Shown here: in pieces, positions 23,494 to 36,450 of the stretch
How positions within the stretch are numbered: position 1 is the stretch's first letter
How the letters are laid out: each line of letters starts with the position of its first letter
Assembly: GCA_964036665.1 (NCBI GenBank)
Contig: OZ038527.1
Coordinates: 22,539,901 to 22,603,900, forward strand
Direction of reading: 5' to 3'
DNA from: Gordius sp. MW1
Lineage: Eukaryota > Nematomorpha > Gordioida > Gordea > Gordiidae
DNA length: 64,000 nt
The notes under the pieces: generated by a model
Seen by the model: the letters and a program-made list of their open reading frames with translations, nothing else
The model's database searches: none
Told to the model about the DNA's origin: nothing
Translations under genes and position numbers: made by a program

Positions 23494-25330
23494 CTTTGAC
23501 TTTTTTGATACTATGTCTTAGATAGTAGTCCCTTTGTTTATATTTTTAATAGTTATCATCATTAGACATCTAGCAAATTTCAGATCTTTTTTTTTAAATC
23601 AAGCGATTAATTGCGGATATTTATTCAAACCCTATTTTATTATTAATTTTAGTTTTAGAATTAATAATGTTGAAACTTAGTTAAATAAAAATATTATCAT
23701 AAGATAATTGTAAGCCTTTTATTAGATTTGAATAATATATCTTACTGTATTGGTTTTCCTTGTTATAAAGTGTGACAATCGTTATTTAGATTTTCTAATA
23801 GTTACTAAACTTATATATAAATTGACGTGATATGTTAGTATATTAATGTTGCTCCGTATTTAGTTTGTATTAATGTAAATATACCACCGTGTGTACCAGT
23901 TACCCATCTTTAACAAGCATTTGTATTCTATAGCCCTATTCATCATTAATAATTCAAATCTTCTTTATCAGATATCCATATTTAGCCCACAGCCTTAATT
24001 GGACTAGTTTATATGCCAAAGCATTGATTTTTTATTCGCAGAGTTTGAAATAAATTAATGATAGCCCTAAGCAACTTTTATCGGACTTCACCTCTTCACT
24101 TTAATTTATTAATTACCTTTAGGATAATATGTATATCACAATATTTGATTTAAGTTCTTATTTATAGCTAAGGATTTTAAACAAGTTAAGCCTGTTCGCT
24201 ACGATGCCCAAATATACTTCTTCCAAACAGTGGCGTAGCTAGCCCTTTTGCCTTGGGGGGGGGGGGGGGGGCTGAGCTGGTCAAATAAAGGGGGTGGGGA
24301 CAAAAAAAATTTCCTACCCACACCTTAAGAATAAAAAATATTTATGTTTTGCCCCCCCCCCCCAATCCAAAACTTATATACGACTATGGGTCAAATGCAA
24401 TTAAAAAAATTTTCCCTCATAAACGTTGGACAAACTTAAAATTCCGCTACTACTTTGTGTATTTTTTCTATTTGCATCACACTAATATGTCCCCTCATGT
24501 TTATAGGGCATAAAATAAATAAAATTTATTCATAAATAAAACAAAGTGATGTAGTTGAAACAATATAGAATATTTCACATGGTATAATAAGTTATTGTGA
24601 GGGTAAAAGTGGAACGGGGATATTGACAAGAAATCGTTGACATTTTAAAAAATAATGCAAATAGTTAAAAAAAAACTATATAACAAAGTTTTTATAAAAA
24701 TTATTGCCACAACCTCAAAAATCTTGGCCATATATATAACAAATATTAATTTTACATATGCAATATTGGCAGCATTTTCAGGCAACATTTATATCAGGAA
24801 AACAATGAGAACATTTAAAAGCCCTTTTTAGGTTAGATCCTCAAAAGGCGCAATTATAACATAAGATATAAAAAAAATTAATTATGAATTTAAAATTAGT
24901 ATTTAGAAGTTATCCCCTTGATATTATAGATATATTTGCACAACGACCCCTCCCCCCTTACACCACCTAAAAATTAAAAAGAACTAATAAATTTACCTGC
25001 TAAATGAACCTTAAAAATATTCTGTCAAAATTAAATGAATTAAAATTTTATTTGATAATTTTAGATGAAATTAGAGATGTGAGGTACAGCGTCAAAAGAC
25101 AAACATAATGAATTTTTTTAGGATTTTTATCCCTTGAAAGTTTTGATGCGTTAACAATTGTCTCTAAAATTCAGGAATTGGTTATTAATATTAATTTATT
25201 AAACTTATGATGGGATATCACTATTAAAGAAGAAAAAATGGTGTACAAAGAATTTTTTTGAAAACTATTAGCTTTATATGTGCATGTGGTACATAAAAAT
25301 ATGTAAGATATATTAAACAATAAGCATGTG

Positions 25331-26483
25331 CAGGCGCGTAGCCAGGATTTTCTCTCCGGGGGGGAAAAATTTCCAAAACTTTTTTATTTCAACATTAAAA
25401 TTCTAAAATTTGGTAGAAAACATAAAGAAAGTCATTATAAATAATTTAATATTTTCTTTTTCTCAGCGTCATCTGGTGATGGCAATTTTAGAACTCTTTT
25501 AAGGCACCGTGCTATTACTTAAGTCCTCACTTTCAAAATGAGCTTATATAAATTTGTAATGACCTAATTGATGTGCTCGATATATTGACTCTTCTACATT
25601 AACAATAAAGAGGGCTAGGCGACTTAATTATAAAGAGCATAAAAGATCTCAATATAAATGTAAATTTGCTAAGAGGCCAGGGATATGATGGAGCCAGAAA
25701 TATGAGTTAAAAGGTTGTCAGAAATGGAAGATAAACCAAATAAGGAGAAATTGAAGCAAGCTGGTATGATCACAATGTTGCAACAGAAGCTGCAACTTTA
25801 TAGCACCTAGATCTTCAGCAAGTTAGACAGTTAGCAGAAACTTTAGTATTAGTAGTCGAACCTAAGGGTAAGTTGTATGATTTTGAACTTAAGAAACAAG
25901 TTTTGGCAAATTTTTAAATAATATTACCTCTGAATCTTTGAATGTTTTGCCAGGATCGCGAATGAAAATAAATAATAGAAGGATTGCCTTCTTTACCTAT
26001 TAGCTTTTATAAGAAATACTATGTCAAAAAATAGATGAAATAGATTGGCCCTTTTTTATAGCATTTTCCTTTCAACACTAAAATTAAATAAAGAAAGTCA
26101 TTATAAAATAATTTATTTTCTTTTTCCCAGCTATAAAATACATGAATAATTTAATATTATAACAAATTACTAGATGTGGAAGGGCAAGGGTCGGATGATT
26201 TGACGGAGAAAAAATCGGAAATAAGGTTTCGTTTCATATCGCAAAAGGAAAACAACAATAATGGTTAATAGTCTTTTTGTCGAAATTTGATTCAAAAATA
26301 AAAAAAAGTATATATCGGTATATATTTAATAAATTGCATTGCATAGCAATTAATAAGTGTCTTACTTGGTCAGTTACGTTGCACAACTGTAAAATATAAA
26401 CTTTAGATCTAAAATATTTTTTTCATAAAAAATCTGCGGGGGGGGGGCGAATTTACGTGTCCCCCCCCCTATCTACGCCACTG
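25331..26483 (+). mobile_element. nested hAT remnant with AGCATGTG/AGCATGCG target duplication
   Basis: The ends are CAGGCGCGTAGCCAGG and CTATCTACGCCACTG. Flanking 8-mers AGCATGTG (25323-25330) and AGCATGCG (26484-26491) differ at one CpG/TpG position. A transposase scrap near 25662 reads LLRGQGYDGARNMS, matching the RGQxYDGAxNMSG motif of ZMYM-type hAT transposases, with a stop right after. A sub-repeat (AAAGAAAGTCATTATAAA) occurs near both ends. Confidence 0.72.
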
Positions 26484-26628
26484 AGCATGCGAGATGGACA
26501 ATTAAATTGAAACCAGGATGGAATTTTCGTAAATTTAATAATATTTTAATATATTTTGAAAGTGTTAAAAAGTTTAAAACAAGTTTATAAACCCAGATAA
26601 TTTTTCATTAAATATTAAAATTAGTCTT

Positions 26629-27360
26629 TTAATGTAGTTCATTAGGCCTTTTACTCGATGTTGCAAACGAATTTATAATATCATCTGGGGGAATAACATT
26701 TATAAAGTCATGTTCTAAGCTCAATAAAGCTAAGGAAGATAACCTATCTTGTCCAATTGTGGAACGAAGATAAATTTTAATCCTTTTAGCAATGAAAGAT
26801 CTTTCGCATGAACATGAAGTTATTAAGATAGTTAAAATTATTTTATTCAAAATAATACAATTTGGAAACCCGACTGAGGGCAAAATCTTAATAAGTGAAA
26901 AAATATCATTGCACTTTGTTTTATTTGAAGATAAAAGGTTATAATGTTTTACAAAAAATTTTGCCATTTTTATTTCCCCGTCTTCCAGATTTAATTTATA
27001 ATGGTTAATTATTTCAAGAGATTTATCGCAAAAAAAAGGGGATGAAGGGTTTAAATTCTAAAGACTTAAATATTACAATTAATTTCCAAAAATCTTATGT
27101 TTGATTCTGCTATTATTCTACCGATGATAGGATAATATAAATCAATTTTGAAATCAATTAATGAATTAGTAGATTTAAAAGAGTAAAATGTGTCATACTT
27201 TTTTAGTTTTTTAATACGTTTAGAAGGTAATAAATCAAAAATTGCAGCTAAATCTTTTGCCTTATTATAAAGAATTTGATAGTGGTCCTCATTTCTAATA
27301 TCATTTAAAGTTTATTAGGCTATTAACCGTTGTAATTGCATTTATTAAACAAATATTTGG
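26629..27360 (-). pseudogene. hAT transposase C-terminal dimerisation domain, degenerate
   Basis: The minus strand 26967-26629 encodes 112 residues with TSCSCERSFIAKRIKIYLRS and QDRLSSLALLSLEHD. This is the hAT C-terminal dimerisation signature (ZMYM-type subgroup). Upstream (27000-27360) the frame is broken by indels, though short matches continue. The ORF's own start Met is probably not the original start. It is non-functional. Confidence 0.8.
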
Positions 27361-27439
27361 GCTTTGAAACTCGTTAATTAAAACTTTTATTCAGAAACAG
27401 TAATAATAATCTTTATATGGTTTCTTAATTAAGAAAAAA

Positions 27440-29746
27440 ATAATGGCGGAAGGGGCCCGGGGCCCACGATTTTTCCCTTGGGGGGGCCATGGGGCCCGGT
27501 TTTTCAAAAGCATAGCTAAGCTTTTTTTTATATTTTTCTCTTCTTCAATCATTTTTAGACTTTCGTCTTTTCTTCTCTAATATAATCTTAAAAACCCTTC
27601 GTCTGCAATTCATCAAATTTTGGAGCCTTTTTATTTATTATAAAATCAGCCTGAAGATCTTCCTGAAAACTATCTTTTTCTAAGAATTTTAATTTTTTTA
27701 AGATTCTACGATTTTTGGTGACATCATCAAATTTTATTATTGAGCCACTCGTATTTTGTCGAGGCCTAGCTAAAAGTCAAAACTATTTCTATTTGCTTTT
27801 TATTCTTATTCTCTCTTGTTTTTGAACATCCATGGGCCTAAAACTTGAAATCAAATTGAGTCAACTCGCAAACATATGGTTCTTGCGATCCTAGCCATAT
27901 GGCGAAATGGACATGTGGCGAATTTGCTAATATTAGGCAACAAATAATCTAAAGTTAAGCAACATATAATATTAACACTAATTTTTGAATTTTCTGTCAG
28001 GAATATAAATAATCCTGTTTTGCAATTATCTTTTACAAGTTATAAATTATTGGAACATACATACACATGTTGCGTCAATTACTATATTGCTCGCGGCATA
28101 TTACTTGTGTTTTGAAACTTAATTGACTCATTTAAATTACCTTTCTATTTCGCGATGTTAATTGACCAATCACATATATACCTTGCGGATTTACCACTAA
28201 ATGTCATTGATTTATTGAATTAATTCGCGATTATATAAAGGGTTTAAAACACTTCTTCATCACTTACTTACTTTTCTCGCAAACGTTTGACTTATACTTC
28301 GATATATAATAAAGAATATATTACTTTATTCTTTGGTATTTACTTCCCGATACATACACTTAAGGTAAATTTTGTATAGGTTAGTTTAATATTACTATAT
28401 ATTGCAATTCCAACAAAAATAATATATATTGTATGTATAAATCGTATATTATATATATATATAAATAAGGGGAACTGGTCAGAGGCGCACAGAAATAGCA
28501 TCGAAATTCGTCATGATTGCTCAGATTTGCTCAGGAGTTTTTTGATATGGTGAATTTGTAACAAGTAATATATACATAAATTTTTAGAGAATTTATTGGA
28601 ACTTATCTCATATTATTCATTAGAATTTAACATATTGTCTTAGCACAAAATATTTTATATTTACATGTCCTAGTGAAATCATAACAAGTAAATATATGAA
28701 TATATAAAGATTGTATTGGAACATTTCTCATCATGTATATCAGAATTTAACATATTGTTTTAGCAAATACCTTATCCTGATGTTATACTTATAATAAAAG
28801 TCATTTATGTATGGAAATTGTATAATTTAGCACTAATATTTTTTAAATACCAACTATGGATCTTTATAAAATTACATATTTTATTTATCCTGATGTTTTT
28901 TCATACTTATAATAAAAGTCAATCACGTATGAAAAGATTTTATTGTATCATTTTGTTTATATACATGTGATATAATTGCATGATGTATATTGACATTTTA
29001 TGAGATGCTATGTTTTTAAAAAAAAATGAGGGACTGTTGATTTGGGTTAGGGTTATTTAAATTATTGATACACCCTTCTTTGTGTAAATTCTTCTAGGTT
29101 TGATAGTTTTGCCTTGATTTATTTGCAATAAAAAAAGTGTGCTCCTTTTTTTCCTGATGAGCTTTTTTGACCCCCACTCTAAATAAGCACACTTTTTTGC
29201 AACTTTTATGACCTTTCGCCAGCTGTCCATTTCGCCAGATGGATTGGATTCGGTTCTTGTCTTAGTCACACATGGTTTTGTTAAAACAAATAATGCCTTA
29301 ATCTCACAAATCTAAGGAATAATTGTTTGTTAATATCTATGGTGGAGTGGTTATTTCTTAAAAGACTATATGCAGCAATGTTTGTTATAATAACTCTCTG
29401 TCAAAGCTTTGTATATTCTAATAAAATCAAGGCTGAACTTGATACTGTAATTACTCTACATTCCAAGTAAATTCAATAATTTTATTGATCTCTTAGTCTT
29501 AAAAGTAAATTTGGGACGCTGCTATGCCAAATCATTTGTGAACATGGTTTTAAAGGCATTACCCTCTGACCCTAAACAACGGTGGCAAGCTAAATGGGAG
29601 ATCAAAGAGACTTTGTCCATCTAACGGCTTCCGCCCCAAGAATCCTTACCCCCTCCAACAAATCTTGGTTGCTTTATACTTTTAGCAAAATTTTTTTAAT
29701 AGGTTTAAGCGAAAATCACTTACCTTATTAATTAATATTTAACCCA
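27440..29746 (-). repeat. duplicated block C, copy 1, inverted relative to 55410-56345
   Basis: Read on the minus strand, 29746-29260 and 27885-27500 align with 55412-55905 and 55900-56330. The 27886-29251 element in between is absent from the second copy. The block includes a conserved coding scrap (IINKKAPKFDELQTKGF, minus strand 27660-27600), probably from the N-terminal part of a hAT-like transposase. Confidence 0.85.
27886..29251. mobile_element. non-autonomous TIR element (1366 bp) with GGTTCTTG target duplication
   Basis: GGTTCTTG occurs at 27878-27885 and 29252-29259. The terminal inverted repeats of about 37 bp share ATGGCGAAATGGACA and GTGGCGAA-like motifs. The second block carries the empty site (CTATAACC near 55909, inverted). 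The interior is AT-rich with a duplicated 'AGAATTTAACATATTGT' segment at about 28620 and 28742. No transposase is seen. An 8-bp duplication points to hAT or P-like mobilisation. Confidence 0.87.
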
Positions 29747-30366
29747 TTACCGCCCGCCGTACGCGCTTGTGTACACCTCTTCGGAGCGTCATTTCGTGTA
29801 TTCTTTCTATGATAATTATCAAACTAATTGCTTATTTTAAAACTATATGATAGTAATGAACTGTAAAAAAAGAAAATTTGACAATAAGGCTTAGATAAAT
29901 GTAATGGTTTATCATCGTAATATGGATTTGAAACACAATTAATTAGGTAAGATATTAATATCGTTTTTTATTATAAATAAAAAAATATTTTAACTTTTTT
30001 GTTGTTATGTATATATAGACCCTACTATTACGTGATGTAATATTAGTATGACAATATTTTTTAACTACGGTGTGCTGGGTTATATTTTATTGCCTTGTAC
30101 ACAAGCGTGTACAATGGGCACCTGCCGTCAATAATTGTTTAGTTTGTATTATTGTAAATTGCGCTCATACATACTTTGGCATAACAGTGATTCACGGATT
30201 TGCGTATTTTCAACGGAAGTAAACCAGTTTCAGTTCGCTTTTCCTCCTTGCAAAGGTCGCACGTGTTAAAACTATAGAGAATTTGAGTTTACAAAGATCC
30301 CACAATGGCGACCCGTCGCGCTTTCACAAAAAACAATAGCTATGAAGATTAGCAGAAGTCCTTGAA

Positions 30367-32065
30367 TTGATAATGTCCGATGATAACGAAGATATCGAAT
30401 ACGATATAGTAATAGTGCCACCGTCTGACGAAGAAGAAGGGAATGATAATGATTTGATATCCTCGACTTTTCTCAGAGATGTTCCTGGTACAATTGAAGT
30501 AAATCCACGTCACCCCGACCATGATGTTTCTGACTGGGACTACAGTGATAAAGAACCACTTTCTAATCACATAAGACTATCAAAACGAGCTAAAAGTCAA
30601 GATTTAAAAAATTGTTATTATAAATAAAAGAAATACAGCATACCCATACTGTTACCGAAGCCATTCAAAGCAGACAAAAAAATATTGTAGAATCAATGAT
30701 TGATCACAATCATACAATGTTGTTTGAAAAATTCTTTGATAAGGATGTTATGGACTTGATAGCAGAAAATAGTGTTTTGTACGCAGGACAAAATAATCGC
30801 CATAATTTTGAATTAAATTGTGAAGACTTGAAAAGTTTTTTGGGAATATTGATGCTAACTGGATATCATGAATTGCCTGCCGAACGTGTGGAGTTTGTAT
30901 GAAGATCTTAGAGTTCCATTGGTCGCAAATTGCACGTCGCGTAATAGGTTTTTGGGCATAAAAAGAAACTTGCACTTCGTCGATAATTCTCTAGCTGCAG
31001 ATTCGACTAATAAAATGTTCAAAGTGAACCCGTTATATAATCTCATTCAGAAAAATTCGTGCCAGTGGGGAGTCTTTCATAAAAATTTGTCTGTGGATGA
31101 GTCCATGATTAAATATTTTGGCCGTCATTCAGCGAAACAATGGGAAAACCCGTGCGATCCGGCTATAAGAATTGGGCTGCAACAAGCTCTAATGGCTACT
31201 GCTACACATTCGATGTTTATTGCGGCAAGTCATCTACTGATATTCCTCTTGATCCTCTCGGCGCGAGAGTCGTAAAATCTCTGCTGGCAAAGATGCCGAT
31301 TGTCCCAAGTGAGCATATAGTGTATTTCGATAACTTTTTCACGAACTATCAATGATTTGACTTTTGGGCTACAGGGCCACAGGCACAATGCGGGAAAATA
31401 GAACGAAGAAATGTCCACTCAGCACTTTAAAAATGATGAAAAAGCGACCCAGAGCAGAATATGATTAACGATTTGATTTGAAAAATGAAATATCAATTGT
31501 ACGCTGGAAAGACAACAATGTAGTCACTATAGGAACCAACTATGACACTATAGAGCCTCTGGGAAAAGTAAAAAGATGGTGCAAGCTTCAAAAGCAAAAG
31601 GTGGAATTTGATGTCCCAAGTCTAATAATAAACTACAACAAAGGAATGGGTGGCGTCAAACAAATGGACCATTCTATTAGTATTTACAGAGTGCTTATAA
31701 AAGGAAAAAAATGGTGGTGGGTAATATTTACCTACATCCTAGATATGGCCATACATATCTAACGCTTGGAGACTGCATGTTTTACTCAGCAAGACTGGAC
31801 AGGTGACATACATGGATCAATTATTATTCAGACAAACGATTCCTCGAGGATACATACAACGAAAAAAAAACTAAAAGTCGTCCACCGTCATCAACAATAC
31901 TTGGACTGGAGCGGAAAAATAACGGTCACAACCCCGAGCGCATCGAAAAACCCTTGCGTTGCGTCATTTCAATCGAGGTCGCTGGCGTTGCGTGCCTCGC
32001 GAGACGTTGTGTGTAGAGCGAACTTGCTTTGGACAATATCACTCCTTATCCGCCCATTGTACACG
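30367..32065 (+). pseudogene. piggyBac transposase, multiply frameshifted
   Basis: Fragments run in order across several frames. They are an acidic N-terminus (30367-30627, DDNEDIEYDIVIVPPSDEEE), 30696-30902 (LFEKFFDKDVMDLIAEN, LKSFLGILMLTGYHELP), 30868-31275, 31140-31355, 31478-31762 and 31766-32068. The three catalytic aspartates of the DDD transposase core are visible: LSVDESMIKYFGRHS near 31090, VYFDNFFTNYQ near 31325 and GGVKQMDHSISIYR near 31655. At least four frame changes plus stops make it inactive. In the original enzyme this core cuts and pastes at TTAA. Confidence 0.9.
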
Positions 32066-34736
32066 TAGTGTTGTAAAAAACCAAGGGTTTCTATTGGTCG
32101 CCTGCAAGCGTTGACGTTTATTTTCACCCAGCCTTATCAGTGTTAGGTGAATTTTCTTGGGAGAGCTTTGGCGTTTGGCGTTTTTGTAAAAAAGACCTAA
32201 AGCGTTCTGGGAATGTTTCGGGGTGACCTTTGGCGTTTAGGTTTGTGTGTGTTAAACACCTAAAGGGTGTGGGTGGATAATATTATTAACCTTTTGGTTT
32301 GGTTTTGGTCGTTTGGGGTGGGGCATGCAAATATATCAATTTTAGGTAATAAACTTTTAATTTAAGAAAATAAAAATAGTTATATCATGACGTCACTGAG
32401 TTTAAACTTTTCCCATTGTGACGTCATAATGAAAAGTATTATAATTTATAATCTAATCTCTAGTAAATTATAGTTAATTATTATGCTTTGCTTATGCTGC
32501 ATTATAGAAGTAGTGTTTTATTTATAAAAAAAAGATGGCTAAAATCCGTTTAATGATTTCAAAAATTATTTTTTAGACATGCCAAAAATTTATAAAAATT
32601 TATAAAAGGTGGGAAATTTCGCTTTGTAGAATCTTCTATATAGATGGCTAAAATCTGTTTATTGATTTCAAAATTTATTTTTTAGACATGCCAAAAATTT
32701 TATAAAAATCTATAAAAGGTGGGAAATTTCGCTTTATAGAATATTCTATAAAGATGGCTAAAATCTGTCTAATGATTTCAAAATTTATTTTTTAGACATG
32801 CCAAAAATTTTAAAAATTTATAAAAGGTGGGAAATTTCGCTTTGTAGAATCTTCTATATAGATGGCTAAAATCTGTTTAATGAATTCAAAATTTATTTTT
32901 TAGACATGCCAAAAATTTTATGAAAATTTATTGAAATATATATTTTTGAATTTTCTGCCTCAGGTTTGCTCTAATTATAGGCCTAAAATTTAAACCACTT
33001 GATCAAATAGGCAAATTAATATATTAATGAACGTATAAGAGTTGAAATATTATCCTTGCAAATTTTGACAAATTTATATTATAAAATATCTAAGTTATAA
33101 CTATTTAAAGTTTGGGTTAATTCTAATTATTACCCCAAATACCATCCGTGTTAGCATTTTTGACCCAACCTCTCAAGTGTTAAGAAAATAAATAAGGCAT
33201 TTCCAAAAAGCATATCATGCTATTCTGTTGACTTAGACCTAGCGTTTACAATGCTTATAAGGATCATAAAAAATATATAGCTACCATATGTGCTCGGACG
33301 CATAAGCTCTGTCATAAAGAGGGGTAAAATGCTGAGATTAAGGAATATTAATTAGCTTGTTTATAACTTTACAACTAAGCTTAGCAATACGCTGGGAAAA
33401 ACCAGCCAGCCGTTTTTACAACACTACTACAAATATAATATAAAAGGGACATTATATAACTAATAAGTCTTTATCTTTTACAAGAGCCGAGGAATTCAAA
33501 ATATATTTGAAATTAAATTTTGTGATTAATCGCAATTAATCTGCTTAGCAAATGTGTAAATTACAAAGTTAAACCATATTAAAATGTTCAAAAAAATTGT
33601 TATCACCTGGCTGAGGCAGAAAATTCAAAAATATATATTTAAATAAATTTTAATAAAATTTTTGGCATGTCTAAAAAATAAATTTTGAAATCATTAAACA
33701 GATTTTAGCCATCTATATAGAAGATTCTACAAAGCGAAATTTCCCACCTTTCATAAATTTTTATAAAATTTTTGGCATGTCTAAAAAATAAATTTTGAAA
33801 TCATTAAACAGATTTTAGCCATCTATATAGAAGATTCTACAAAGCGAAATTTCCCACCTTTTATAGATTTTTATAAAATTTTTGGCATGTCTAATAAATT
33901 TTGAAATCATTAAACAGATTTTAGCCATCTTTATAGAATATTCTATAAAGCGAAATTTCCCACCTTTTATAAATTTTTATAAAATTTTTGGCATGTCTAA
34001 AAAATAAATTTTGAAATCATTAAACAGATTTTAGCCATCTATATAGAAGATTCTACAAAGCGAAATTTCCCACCTTTTATAAATTTTTATAAAATTTTTG
34101 GCATGTCTAAAAAATAAATTTTGAAATCATTAAACAGATTTTAGCCATCTTTATAGAATATTCTATAAAGCGAAATTTCCCACCTTTTATAGATTTTTAT
34201 AAAATTTTTGGCATGTCTAAAATAATTTTTGAAATCATTAAACAGATTTTAGCCATCTTTTTTCATAAATAAAACATTACTTCTATAATGCAGCATAAGC
34301 CAGGCATAATAATTAACTGTAATTTACTAGAGATTAGATTATAAATTATAATACTTTTCATTATGACGTCACAATGGGAAAAGTTTTAACTCAGTGACGT
34401 CATGATATAACTATTTTTATTTTCATAAATTAAAAGTTTATTACCTAAAATTGATATATTTGCTTGCCCCACCCCAAACGACCAAAACCAAACCAAAAGG
34501 TTAATAATATTATCCACCCACACCCTTTAGGTGTTTAATACACCCAAACCTAAACGCCAAAAATCACCCCGAAACATTCACCCAGAACGCTTTAGGTCTT
34601 TTTTACAAAAACGCCAAACGCCAAAGCTCTCCCAAGAAAATTCACCTAACACTGATAAGAATGGGTCAAAATAAACGTCAACAACTAAGCTTAGCAATAC
34701 GCTGGGAAAAACCAGCCAGCCGTTTTTACAACACTA
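32066..34736. mobile_element. 2.67-kb foldback element with TAGTGTTGTAAAA ends
   Basis: The outer arms (32066 to about 32560 and 34240-34736) are near-perfect inverses of about 0.5 kb. Inside each arm are tandem units of about 108 bp beginning GATGGCTAAAATCTG (four on the left, about six inverted on the right). A unique centre of about 0.65 kb follows. The terminal TAGTGTTGTAAAA resembles the hAT at 39474 (TAGTGTTGTAAATG). Exact 8-bp flanking duplications were not found (TGTACACG versus GGACACAG). An extra copy of the terminal 55 bp lies at 33371-33426. It carries no coding capacity. Confidence 0.85.
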
Positions 34737-34879
34737 GGACACAGCCGTGTACACCCCTTTATTTTCATTGTTTTATGTTTTTATTAAATTTTTTTTCCTA
34801 ATATTTTTCTGTGCTCAATATCTCACAATATATACCATTAAAAAATAATTTTCACATGTAGTTTTCTTTTGTGCGTTTG

Positions 34880-36440
34880 GCAAATTGATCATGAAAAAGT
34901 TCCTATTTATTTTACTATAAAGGCCAAACCATCTAATCTCCCCCCAAGGCATTTTTGCTCAGTTTGTGGATATCCTTTTTAATGTTTTATATAATATTTT
35001 ATTAATCATAAATCCTGCTATTTATCTATAACTTATTGATTTACATTGCTTTCTAATTATGTATGCATTCAATGTGAGACAAGGTACTGCTCAATTAAAT
35101 ATTTGCATATTCACAAAGATACAAGGTACTTAGACGAATCTGGTGCAAAATGTACGAGTGCCAAAATATAATAAGAACTACATATTATCAAATAAATCAC
35201 TAAATCTAACCCTAACCCTTGCCTATATTACATTTTGCCTATATTACATGAAATTTACAAATTAAACAATAATAATCTTTACAAAATAAACGATAATAAC
35301 ATTTCAAAACTTACCAAACGCGGAGGTTTATAAATGCGCATGCGCATAAGCGATTCTTGCCTGTATTACATTTTAGCACTCGTACATTTTGCACAGAAGT
35401 GACTTAGACCATTCTAAAAATTTTTTTAGATGTTTAAAATGGACCGCATGATATTGAAATCTCTTATATATTTGAATGATTTATTTTATACATTTTTATA
35501 GCCTATATTTATGTGTTATGAGTGTCATGTTTTAATAAAATTATTATCTCTTAAAGTTTGGTATAATATTATTTTTAACTTTTATATATGTTTTTTTATA
35601 TGTATTGTTTTATAGTTGAAAATACTTGAAGTGCTGAGATATACTAACTTAGAAATTATATTGATTTATTATGTTTTGTTACCAATCTTGATCCCTTAGC
35701 CTACACAAGAAAGAGATTTCTATTTTTATAAGAAAATTGATGTCTCTTTTCAGTGATGTGTTGAAATTACAAATAGATAAACAACCTAATTTGCTTAAAT
35801 TTTTTTATTCTTTTTAAATTAAATATTCACCAAAAATATTAAGCCTGCTTTTATATAACGTTTTCCCCACTTTATAGGTGTTAATACATTGGAATATCAT
35901 TATCTTTATAATACTTAAGTTTATTACAAATACATCATTGTTTAAAATTAAATGATTCAATTTGTTGACATCAGGCACATACCCAGGATATAGCGTTTAT
36001 TTATCATATAATAAAGATGAGAAGAGTTTGGCCAGTTCTGCCTAGGTCCGGGCCAGGCCACTGTCATAAAATCAAATTTTCTTGTGGGTTCGGGTGGGAA
36101 CCTTGATAAGATTCGATAAATTTTGCCCTAATAAGATTATTTTATTATTTTTGTGTATTATTTGGTCACCTTAGTTTAGATATAATATATGTATTAAGTG
36201 TTTCTTATCTAAAAAACGACAATTAAATTTATAGTTTTTCGAAAAAATAGCGAAATTACTGCTAAACATTTGAAAAGCATGATATCAAGCCGTACTCTAA
36301 TAATTCGGGCATAGCCGTGCGGACTCTTAGAAGAGTTTGAGCGGGCCCGGGTGAATTTAGTTATGCGGACAGGGTTCGGGCAGAAAATTTGAACAAATCG
36401 GACCTCGAAAAGGTATGAAATCTGTATATGATATAAAACG
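34880..36440 (+). repeat. duplicated block B, copy 1 (direct partner 56352-57985)
   Basis: It aligns from GCAAATTGATCATGAAAAAG through GGTATGAAATCTGTATATGA. Copy 1 has a private MITE (35136-35401). Copy 2 has a private LINE fragment near 57240. The right part (36010-36420) contains GC-rich hAT-family sequence with a CCGTACTCTAATAATTCGG terminus-like end. Confidence 0.85.
35136..35401. mobile_element. 266-bp MITE with ACTTAGAC target duplication
   Basis: ACTTAGAC lies at 35128-35135 and 35402-35409. The inverted ends share GTGCAAAATGTACGAGTGC. The duplicated block B at 56595 has the empty site (GGTACTTAGACCATTTT). Confidence 0.9.
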
Positions 36441-36450
36441 TTATTAAAAA

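Larger units (their letters stand above)
12505..24225 (+). repeat. segmental duplication, copy 1 (direct partner at 42825-55408)
   Basis: From TCCGAAATTAAAAATT near 12505 to GATGCCCAAATA near 24217, this block aligns collinearly with 42825-55408. Shared content includes half of a foldback, the small heat-shock gene, a MITE, LINE relics and unique AT-rich sequence. Identity is high (about 90% or more by eye). Insertions private to copy 1 are a Helitron (16569-18301), a MITE (19163-19611) and a Helentron-like element (20810-22333). Confidence 0.92.
24226..27510. mobile_element. hAT-derived insertion, about 3.3 kb, at a duplication junction
   Basis: The insertion lies between TTCTTCCAAA and TTTTTCAAAAGC. 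These are continuous in the second block (TTCTTCCAAAAGC read inverted near 56308). The left end is CAGTGGCGTAGCTAGC, a familiar hAT terminus, followed by a G run. The right end is not resolved. It contains a nested hAT (25331-26483) and minus-strand hAT transposase remains (26629-27360). Confidence 0.6.
29743..34800 (+). mobile_element. piggyBac-like transposon, interrupted by a foldback; right end not resolved
   Basis: TTAA (29739-29742) is followed by a CCC-starting terminus, CCCATTACCGCCCGCC, as in piggyBac. An internal repeat, TGTACACAAGCGTGTACAA, lies at 30095-30113 and recurs inverted after the coding region (GCCCATTGTACACG at 32052-32065). It is cut there by the foldback at 32066-34736. 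After the foldback, CCGTGTACACC continues at 34745. A final GGGTTAA was not found, so the right terminus is decayed or lost. Confidence 0.78.

Noticed and set aside
24245..24365. Long G and C runs as assembly gaps or errors
   Set aside because: The same runs occur in several members of one MITE family at the same positions, so they belong to the element, although exact run lengths may be unreliable.
32058..34744. 8-bp target duplication of the 2.67-kb foldback
   Set aside because: TGTACACG and GGACACAG do not match when aligned base to base. I report no duplication.
35205..35220. CTAACCCTAACCC telomere-like repeat
   Set aside because: Only two units inside a MITE, far too short for an interstitial telomere.
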